Shown here: positions 1 to 7,600 of the stretch, piece after piece | Position numbering within the stretch: the stretch's first letter is position 1 | Layout of the letters: each line of letters opens with the position of its first letter | Source: Chlamydomonas sphaeroides | Lineage: Eukaryota > Chlorophyta > Chlorophyceae > Chlamydomonadales > Chlamydomonadaceae | Direction of reading: 5' to 3' | NCBI GenBank assembly: GCA_001662425.1 | Contig: BDDC01002489.1 | Span: forward strand, 796-12,514 | Length of the DNA: 11,719 nt | Position numbers and translations under genes: made by a program | Notes under the pieces: model-generated | What the model saw: only the letters and a program-made list of their open reading frames with translations | What the model was told of the DNA's origin: nothing | Databases searched by the model: none

Positions 1-137
1 AAAATGCTCTTGATGAGAAAGTTCGCGAGAAGTAGCCAGCGACCAAGCATCATGGCACAAGTAGCTTAAATAAGTACCGTGTAGACTGTCAAGGCTGGGT
101 GCGCGCCTGTGGAGAAATAACGGAGTTGGCCGGGGCT

Positions 138-173
138 CGGAGACGCGGAGACGCTCGGAGACGCGGAGACGGC
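138..173. repeat. 18-bp tandem repeat, two copies, built from the heptamer CGGAGAC
   Basis: CGGAGAC occurs at 138-144, 146-152, 156-162 and 164-170, giving two copies of an 18-bp unit, each holding two heptamers (138-155 and 156-173, the second diverging in its last bases). The block is flanked by a 7-bp inverted repeat, CCGGGGC at 130-136 and GCCCCGG at 172-178, which could close a stem around it. The same heptamer forms the larger cluster at 373-572. This looks like a minisatellite or short interspersed repeat. Its function is unknown, and overlapping open frames are not credible genes. Confidence 0.85.
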
Positions 174-372
174 CCCGGGACCGCGGCCCCGACCCGACCC
201 GAGCCCGACCCCACAACCGACCCCAACCCCAGCGATACTATATTACTATGGTATACCCTATATAATCGTATGCTTACAATCGTCTCATATATGTAGGAGT
301 AAGAGGAGGAGCGACAGAGGTGATATGAGGGGAGGGGGAGGGAGGGGATATGCGTTTGACACGCACGCGTGT
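174..372. other. Spacer with no recognised gene
   Basis: A C-rich stretch (about 174-230) is followed by an A+T-rich stretch (about 225-300) with TATA-like runs, then a purine-rich stretch (about 296-345). I see no gene, RNA or element here. The abrupt base-composition changes suggest a patchwork of repeat-derived DNA rather than coding sequence. Confidence 0.5.
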
Positions 373-572
373 GTCTCCATGTCTCGGAGATGCTCGGAGA
401 CACGGAGACGCGGAGACGCTCGGAGAAGCAGCCTGTCTCCGGGCATCTCGTCTCCGTCTCCGGCACCCCCGTCTCGGGCTCGACACAGGGCTGTCTCCGT
501 CGGAGACGTGATGGCCGGAGACAGCCTGTCTCCGAGCGTCTCCGAGCGTCTCCCGGAGACAGTGTGTCTCCG
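373..572. repeat. Hairpin-rich cluster of GGAGAC/GTCTCC repeats
   Basis: Fifteen GGAGAC/GTCTCC hexamers lie in about 200 bp. GTCTCC starts at 373, 435, 450, 456, 493, 528, 538, 548 and 566. CGGAGAC starts at 395, 403, 411, 501, 516 and 554. The left part is mainly CGGAGAC and the rest mainly GTCTCC, so the cluster as a whole is roughly an inverted repeat. It contains near-perfect palindromes: 493-507 (7-bp arms, 1-nt centre), 516-534 (9-bp arms, 1-nt centre), 548-560 (6-bp arms, 1-nt centre) and 554-572 (8-bp arms, 3-nt loop). A 10-bp direct repeat GTCTCCGAGC occurs at 528 and 538. It belongs to the same family as 138-173. Nature and origin are unknown. Confidence 0.85.
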
Positions 573-767
573 GCGTCCGTATGTGCAAAGGAGGCCACCC
601 AGACCAGACGCACACCGTCGGTCATTATGCGGTCATAGCTCGGACATTTCTTGGGGTCTCGGGCACACCGAACCTCCGTGCCCTCACCCCAAGGACCGGA
701 CAAAGCCTCGCGAACTGCCTCCACGGCAGGACCGCATATCTTGATGCACGTCACCGCTGCTGCCGCT
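573..767. other. Spacer with no recognised gene
   Basis: This stretch lies just beyond the 3' end of the - strand Fanzor relic. I see no coding sequence, RNA gene or terminal repeat. In TnpB/Fanzor elements the guide RNA is commonly specified near the 3' end of the nuclease gene and beyond it, so decayed remnants could lie here. Nothing in the sequence shows that directly. Confidence 0.4.
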
Positions 768-1398
768 CTACCTGTTTCGCGGCTGCTTGTGGCGGCCGGT
801 AACACCCCCTCCACTTCTGCCTCCCAGCCCATCACCGCCCGGCCCATCGCCGCCGCCAGGGTGGATGCAGGCCGGGCGCTCAGCCCCGAGCAGCTGGAGG
901 CACAGCAGCAGCAGCATGTTCAGAGCGGCGTTGAGGTGCGTTGAGGTAATGGTCTGGCGAGGGAGGAGGGAGTTGGGCACAGGAGGCCCTCCTGGTCGGG
1001 TAGAAGCGTGTTGTTATGCTGCCGGTGTTACTGTGCTGTCCTGCTGCTGGTGTTACCCATTCACCCGGCCACCCAGTCACCCACCCATAACCCCGCGACA
1101 TTCACTCCATGTTGTGCCGCAGCCTTGGGAGACTTGCACGCTATGCGCACGCCGCGCCCCAGGCAGCATCTCCGCATGCAGGTGGCCGCACTCGCAGTTG
1201 TTGCAGACCTGGGGCGTAGGGCAGGGGCCGCGCACACTCCGTAAGACCTCGAGCAAGCACCTCCGGCTCCCCTTCTAGCTATGCACTCTTTCACGCCACC
1301 TCCCACCCAACACACTTCACACCTGCGAGGTGCGGCACTCGTTGACTACGATCATATGACGCGCGTACCGCTCGCGCAGCAGCCGCACGGCGCCCCGC
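768..1398 (-). pseudogene. Degenerate Fanzor (eukaryotic TnpB-like RuvC nuclease), C-terminal fragment
   Basis: Reading the - strand, three exon-like segments give the C-terminal signature of Fanzor/TnpB (OrfB) RNA-guided nucleases. Segment 1398-1323 encodes a helix followed by VVNECRTSQ, where the family usually has V-D-E-(Y/F)-R-T-S. A GT-AG intron (1322-1209) joins in phase to 1208-1106, which encodes the zinc-ribbon start VCNNCECG and later QGCGTTW. A second intron (1105-954) joins to 953 onward, giving W-N-H-Y-L-N-A where the family has W-N-R-D-x-N-A. LNAALNMLLLL and a terminal Glu-Arg-Pro segment follow in another frame, which runs to a stop at 768-770. Damage: the expected RuvC Asp is Tyr, the first Cys of the second zinc knuckle is Ser, the motif Asp is Asn, and a 10-bp tandem duplication (928-947) shifts the frame so that the current frame stops at 880. 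A segment beginning at 1645 (IRVTARKWHG, after a good acceptor) may be an earlier exon. No N-terminal half or element ends were found. I infer a dead transposon-derived copy. Confidence 0.72.
928..947 (-). repeat. 10-bp tandem duplication that frameshifts the Fanzor relic
   Basis: GCGTTGAGGT occurs twice in direct succession on the + strand (928-937 and 938-947), reading ACCTCAACGC twice on the - strand. One copy encodes the L-N-A of the conserved Fanzor C-terminal motif. The second shifts the frame, so the following ALNM segment continues in a different frame. Ten bases is not a multiple of three, so this is an inactivating lesion if the exon assignment is right. Confidence 0.8.
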
Positions 1399-1435
1399 CT
1401 GCTCGCTCACATAGCGATGGTGCCTCGTGCCGTAG

Positions 1436-1453
1436 GTCTCCGGCCTGGTCTCC
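1436..1453. repeat. Two isolated copies of the GTCTCC repeat motif
   Basis: GTCTCC occurs at 1436-1441 (followed by GG) and 1448-1453. This is the core of the repeat family at 138-170 and 373-572, but here only a pair. It lies within the probable extent of the decayed Fanzor gene, so it could be a small later insertion or chance. Confidence 0.4.
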
Positions 1454-1645
1454 CGGGCGCCCGGACCCCTGGTTGCGCCCTCGGCCTACACGCCGCCGGG
1501 GTTGGCTTCGCTGCACCTGGCGCCGATTGCCCCCTCGCGACGGTTCTTGACCGGGCCTTTCGGTCTTGCTGACTGGAACACACCGACACGAGCCGCGTCC
1601 CGCGTGCCGGGTCATCCCATGCCATTTGCGAGCGGTGACGCGGAT

Positions 1646-2244
1646 CTGTTGAAGGCAAAGGCATGAGTGGTGGGAGGCGTAGCGGCGGGCAGTGCAGCAC
1701 AGGGGCTCCAGGCCTGCTCGGTACCACGCCGAGACCTCAGGAATGCGGCGGCCGTCAGGTTTTAAACCCCTTCCCCAAAAGCAAATCCCGCTCGCATATG
1801 TGCAATGTTGCAGCCCCTCAACGTTACATGGTTTAGCACATATGTAGATGATGACCTCGTGCATGTACGTGTTAGCATGTATGTAGAAATTGAGCTTCTA
1901 TTACACTGGTTACGTACGCCGTTCTGATTCTTGTGTCAATGGTATGTCGCACATGCGATAAACAAAAATCCTGAATCCAATGGCTCTGGGTCGTGTGGTT
2001 GAATGGCCAAGCTCGACCTCGAGCTACTTCCGCGTCCAGTGCATATGTAACGAGCGCATACTTATCAGTGGGCGTATTTGAACTGCTTGAAGACGCGCAG
2101 CTTCCTTCAACTCAGCGCGCTGCACTGCAACATTACAGGAAAGATACTTGCAGTATACAACTGCAAAGTCCAGCGCTGTAGTGGGTGGCACGGCCACGGA
2201 GCTGTCTCTGGCGTGAGGCATCGCGGCTCGGCGCGGCAGCGATC
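1646..2244. other. Intergenic region and 5' flank of TOP2; no recognised element
   Basis: This 600-bp stretch separates the Fanzor relic from the TOP2 start codon and should hold the TOP2 promoter and 5' UTR. The two genes would be divergently oriented. Base composition is less GC-rich from about 1750 to 2170 than in the flanking DNA. I see no convincing TATA box or known binding site and cannot place the transcription start. An in-frame stop (TAG, 2179-2181) precedes the TOP2 start, with no other in-frame ATG between them. Short upstream open frames, for example 1993-2181, have no sign of being translated. Confidence 0.5.
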
Positions 2245-4689
2245 ATGGAGGTCGACCCGATAGAGGGCGTGGAGAATATGCCCGCTGCTAAGGTAAGATG
2301 GGCGGGCCCTCACGGCCCTCATTTGTTTAAAGACTCTCTTCATGCTATTTAGCATGCGTCGCCGCAGGGCAAGGCCAAGGCCAGGGCAGCGCCAAAGCAG
2401 CCTTTGGCGCCTAGCAACGATGCTGGGTCTGCCACGTGCGCTATGGGAGCTGGCGGTGCAGGTGCGAGACCTAGTGTCCCCCTGCACCCTGCACCTTGCG
2501 TGTCGTCCTGTTGCTGACAACGGCCCCCATGGCAACGTCACGCCAGGCAAGACGATTGAAGAAATGTACCAGAAAAAGACGCAGCTGGAGCACATCATCT
2601 TGCGCCCCGATACATATATCGGCAGCACTGAACGCCAGCCCAACCACGTGTGGGTCCACAACGGCCAAAAGATGGAGCTTAAGTACGTCAACTATCCCCC
2701 GGGCCTTTACAAGATCTTCGATGAGATCCTGGTGAACGCCGCGGACAACAAGGTCCGGGATGGCACCATGGATACCATCAAGGTGGACATCGACACGGTG
2801 AGCCGCCGTCAGGCAGGCAGGCGTAAAGAATGACAAGGAGAAGTTGCGTGACGCGCCAGGCACAACATTCTTCGTGCATCTTCGGTGCAGGCCGCGGGCT
2901 CCATCCGCGTTTGGAACAACGGCAGGGGCATTCCAGTGGATTTGCACAAGGAGGAGGGCGTGTACGTGCCCGAGCTCATCTTCGGTCACTTGCTGACCAG
3001 CAGCAACTACAACGACAGCGAAAAGAAGGTCCGCCTTGCCCAATGCCCCTGCATCCATCCCCAACCAGGCCACCCGGGGACAGTTTAGCAGCCCACTTTC
3101 CAATGTAGCTTCACACATGTGTGTCTGCCGCAGATCACCGGTGGCCGCAACGGCTACGGTGCCAAGCTGGCGAACATCTTCTCCACTGAGTTCATTATCG
3201 AGACGTGCGACGGCTCGCGGCAGCGGCGCTACAAGCAAATGTTCAGCAACAACATGCAAACCAAGGGCAAGCCCAAGATTTCGGAATGCAAGAGCAGCGA
3301 CAACTGGACCAGCATCACCTTCAAGCCTGACCTCGCCAAGTTCGGCATGACAGAGCTGGATGAGGATGTGGTCTCAGTGCTGCGCCGCCGCGTCTACGAC
3401 ATGGCGGGTGTGCTGGGGAAGGGCACCAAGGTGCGCATGCCTTCGGTATCCCATTATAGAGTCGCCACACGGGGGTTGAGTTGGGCCGCGTCCTCTGTGA
3501 CATAGCAGCCTCATCGCCTGGTGCTCGCCGTTCCTGGCCAAATAGGTCTTCTATAATGGCGAGCGGCTTGGCATCAAGTCGTTTCAGGAGTACGTGGACC
3601 TGTACCTTGGTCCGAAGGTGGGCGCCGCACGTCATGCGGTCGACATGACTGAAGGGCCCCGTCAGGCTAGGGCCCCAGCTTCTGTAGTGCTGGGCTACTG
3701 CGGTCCAGAAGGCCAAAATGATATGGCCGACTCGCTGGTGGTGCATGCGGATACCATATTGCAGGAGAATGGCGTGCCCCGCTTCTGCGAGCGCATCAAC
3801 GACCGGTGGGAGGTTTGCATCAGCCTTACAGACGGCTCCTTCCAGCAGGTGCGCCTGCGTTCCAGGAGGATGGGAGCACGCGACGTGCTGCACCCGTTCT
3901 CTGCACGTAACACGTCTGCATTGCTCGTCCCTGCCTTGCCGCTGCAGGTGAGCTTCGCCAACTCAATCTACACCCAAAAGGGCGGAACGCACGTTGAGCA
4001 CATTGTCAACCAGGTTGTCAAGTGAGTCACGACTTGGCAGCGACCATAGCGGCTGGGCAGTGTGTACAGTTCTGCAAACCGCCCAGCAATAGCCAGAAGC
4101 GCGAACATGCGGCCGGCTGGCAACACGGCCTTGTGAAAGGTCGGCGCTGGCCGCGGCTGTGTTCAATGAAGAGCGTTATCATCAAGCGCTATATGCCTGC
4201 GTCCCGCTGCGCCCCAACACGACATTTCGTTAGGCACGCCGTTGAGAAGCTGAGCAAGAAGACCACCAAGACAGCGGCCATCAAGCCGGCCATGGTCAAA
4301 AATCACCTGTGGATCTTCCTCAACTGTTACATCGAGAACCCTGCCTTTGATTCTCAGGTACGAGCCCCATTGACAAGGCCTCGGCCCCGTTCTTATGCAT
4401 ATGGCTTGCCCTGATTTCCTCATTTCCGCGGCGTGCTGTCTGTACGGCCTTCTTTAGGCGCTCATGTTCATGCTCGCCTCGGTGCCCATGCTTAACCATG
4501 CATGCCCACAGACCAAGGAAACGCTAACGCTGCGTGCCACGGCGTTTGGTTCCAAGTGCGAGCTGCCCACGTCGCTGCTGGACAAGGTGCTTAAGGCCGG
4601 CCTGTCCGATAGCATCATCAAGTTCGCCGAGTTCAAGAGCCAGAAGGAGCTCAAGAAGGGCGATGGCACCAAGCGCTCGCGCCTGCTCG
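2245..4689 (+). other. TOP2: TOP2 exons 1-10: N-terminal tail, GHKL ATPase and transducer
   Basis: Exons: 2245-2292, 2368-2461, 2547-2797, 2891-3028, 3134-3430, 3546-3617, 3765-3848, 3948-4021, 4234-4357 and 4512-4689 (residues 1-453). Residues 1-47 are a low-complexity Lys/Ala/Gly tail. The ATPase fold starts at GKTIEEMYQKKTQLEH (48 on). FDEILVNAADNK carries the general base E107 and the Mg-binding N111. NNGRGIPV (140-147) is the second GHKL motif, and TGGRNGYGAK (179-188) is the ATP-binding glycine loop. The transducer includes FANSIYTQKGGTH and ends with FDSQ/TKE, split by intron 9, placing the switch lysine at K396. Intron 4 uses an unusual donor, GTCCGC; no alternative donor keeps the family alignment. 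Confidence 0.94.
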
Positions 4690-7600
4690 GTAAGCCGGCC
4701 GCGGCAGATCAAGCGCACGCCAGGGCGTGTTCTGCCAGCGGGCCCTACCCTTGCTGGGCCTTTGCAGCGCACTTTGTTTCATGCCGCCCCTGCCGCTTGC
4801 TCTGACGGCACAGGCATCACGAAACTCGATGACGCAAATGACGCTGGCGGGCCGCGGTCGCGTGACTGCACGCTCATCCTGACGGAGGGTGATAGCGCCA
4901 AGGCGCTCGCCATCAGCGGGCTGGGCGTGGTGGGCCGCGACCAGTACGGCGTGTTCCCGCTGAGGTGCGTGAGCTTGGCGCCTGCAAGACACATCCACCG
5001 TAAGGACAGCTTACAGGCTGGTCTGAACACGTCGGCGGACCCCTGTGGTTCCTCCAGGGGCAAGCTTCTCAACGTGCGCGAGGCCAGCGCCGCACAGATT
5101 GCCGCCAACCAGGAGATCCAGAACATCAAGCAGATCATGGGCTTGCAGCATGGCAAGGTGCGCACTAATCGTTGGCACGCGGGGCTGCTGCGCTGGCACG
5201 AGCTGCTACACAACACGCCAGGGCTCGAATCCGGCACGCATGCTCGTGCTGCTTCAGTATTGTGGCAAACACGCTGCTACTGCCTCGCAGGTGTACGAAA
5301 ACACCCAGTCGCTGCGGTATGGCCACCTCATGATAATGACCGATCAGGATCACGATGGCAGCCATATTAAGGGCCTTATCATGAACTTCATGCACAGCTT
5401 CTTCCCCTCACTGCTCAAAATCCCCGGCTTCATGCTTGAGTTCATCACGCCCATTGTCAAGGTGCGGATGTCAACCTTGCCGAATACCGGGCTGTGGGCA
5501 TCACACTGTGGGCGCCCGACGGCCGTACACCATGTCCGCACCGCAGCTTGCAGTGTCCATGCCCTTCCCATTGATCATGGGATGCCGCCAACGTGTCATG
5601 TCCCTTTATTGGCCAGGCACGCCGCGGCCGCGACGTCAAGGTGTTCTACACCATGCCCGAGTACGAGGCGTGGAAGGAGAGCCTAGACAACAACACCCGC
5701 GGCTGGGAGATCAAGTACTACAAGGGTCTGGGTACCTCAACCAAAGAGGAGGCACAAGACTATTTCTCCCGCCTGCAGCAGCACCGCAAGGAGTTTGTGT
5801 GGACGGGTACGCGCTTCGTTACCTAGGAGGACGCTGCACAATGCTATAGCACCGACAAATATACCGGCGAAGCTACTGGAACGGTGCCCCCCTCGTGCTG
5901 CTAAGCCTCATTCCCTTCCATCACGCTGCCTGCTGCAATCAGGAGACGGGGACAGTGACTCCATCGAGCTGGCGTTCAGCAAGAAGCGTGTAGACGACCG
6001 CAAGCAGTGGCTGAGCAGCTTCGTGCCGGGCACGTACCTGGACCAGTCGGCTGACAAGATCTCGTACTCGGACTTCATCAACAAGGTAGGGATATTGGCG
6101 CTGGCATGGACAGAGCAGTACGCGCTTGCAAGCTGCAAGGCCGGGGCACCGGGGCCTGTGCTGGCATCGGTCTTGTGAAGGGTCCGGCCTGTTGTGGGCA
6201 TCTGGTTTCGGACTGAATGAGGCGATGCCCGGAACCAGCTACTTGCGCCCACGCCTAGTCCCATGGCCTGGCTGCGCAGGAGCTCATCCTTTTCTCCCGC
6301 GCCGACCTGGACCGCTCCATCCCGTCCATGCTGGACGGCCTCAAGCCTGGGCAGCGCAAGATCCTGTACGCCTGCTTCAAGCGCAACCTCAAGAAGGACA
6401 TCAAGGCAAGCTAGCCACATGCCCCTGACCCGTTGCCGCAACCAGGCACGCGGGGCCAAACAACGGCATCCGCCCATGCCTCACTCGTTGGCGTGCCCAA
6501 TTCAAACCTGTCGCGTGCAGGTTGCCCAGCTGTCCGCATATGTGGCCGAACACAGCGCCTATCACCATGGCGAGCAGAGCCTGGCTAGCGCCATTGTCAA
6601 CCTGGCACAGGAATTTGTGGGCAGCAACAACATCAACCTGCTGCATCCCAGCGGTCAGTTCGGCACACGTTTGCAGGGCGGCAAAGACGCTGCCAGCGCG
6701 CGTTACATTTACACGCGACTGTCGGCGCTCACGCGGCATCTTTTTAACGAGAACGATGACATTCTGCTCAACTACCTCAACGAGGAGGGCCAAAGCATCG
6801 AGCCAGAGTGGTGCGCGGGCCGCGTTACGTCACCGGCACAGCATAACGCGACGTGCGCGAGCCGCCAGCAGCGCTGCGATGGGAGCCAAGTGGAGTTCGC
6901 GGGCGATGGCAAGAGGCATGGGCGATGGCAAGAGGCAGGAACGTAGCTCACCGTTTCTATTGTCGGCTGCACTGTACAGGTACATGCCCATTGTGCCGAC
7001 CGTGCTCATCAACGGCGCGGATGGCATCGGCACGGGCTGGAGCACTACCATCCCCAACTACAGTCCCCGCGACATCATCCGAAACATCCGGTACGTGCCT
7101 TAGGTACCCCAAGTGCCTCAGCGTGTAAGATGCCCAAAATGACTCAGCATGTACCTTGGGGATTGCCCGGTGCTGACACGTTTGCTGCCCTTCACAGGCG
7201 CCTGATGAACGGCGAGGAGCAAGAGGCGATCCACCCCTGGTAAACCCAATGCGCCGGTACCACCATGCGTCCGGCACCGGGATGCATGGGTACCTGGATA
7301 TGTGCACAACACTCCCGGATCGCGCGCGCAAGCCAGCGTACCCTTGCGACCGTGCCGTGCCCCATGACAGGTATCGCGGCTTCCACGGCAGCATCACCGA
7401 GGTGCTTCAGAAGTCCGGCTCACGCTCTTACGTAATCGGCGGCATTGTGACCCAGGTACCACACTAGTGGCAAGGCGCTGTCAAGGTCGATTGTACAGTC
7501 CATGCCGTTCCCAAGCGTTTTGCAAGTCCATCTCGTATGCGTCCAACACCCCAGCTCTGCCTGTCGCCCAGCACTCAAGTAACGCCGTTGCTGCATCCAC

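Noticed and set aside
373..572. CRISPR-like array
   Set aside because: Units are 6-10 bp with no uniform spacers, occur in both orientations, and lie in a eukaryotic nuclear context with no cas genes.
89..847. Long - strand open frame (252 codons) over the repeat clusters
   Set aside because: Its composition is driven by CGGAGAC repeats and GC-rich DNA, with no domain or supporting motif. Long open frames are expected by chance in such sequence.
651..944. + strand open frame ending in a Gln-rich segment (LSPEQLEAQQQQHVQSG), which looks like an exon
   Set aside because: It is exactly antisense to the Fanzor C-terminal segment (ALNMLLLL and the Glu-Arg-Pro end). The - strand reading has family motifs and matching neighbours; this one has neither.
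1109..1219. + strand MLCRSLGRLARYAHAAPQ, resembling a transit peptide start
   Set aside because: It is a short frame antisense to the Fanzor zinc-ribbon exon and ends at a stop with no downstream coding sequence to target.
1008..1244. + strand open frame with LGDLHAMRTPRPRQHLRMQ, plausible as coding
   Set aside because: It lies antisense to the zinc-ribbon exon of the Fanzor relic and has no recognised homology.
2342..2833. Alternative TOP2 start at ATG 2342 in the frame of exon 3
   Set aside because: Its first 68 codons cover intron 1, exon 2 in the wrong frame and intron 2. Splicing from 2245 gives an in-frame Lys/Ala tail joined to GKTIEEMYQ by good donor and acceptor sites.
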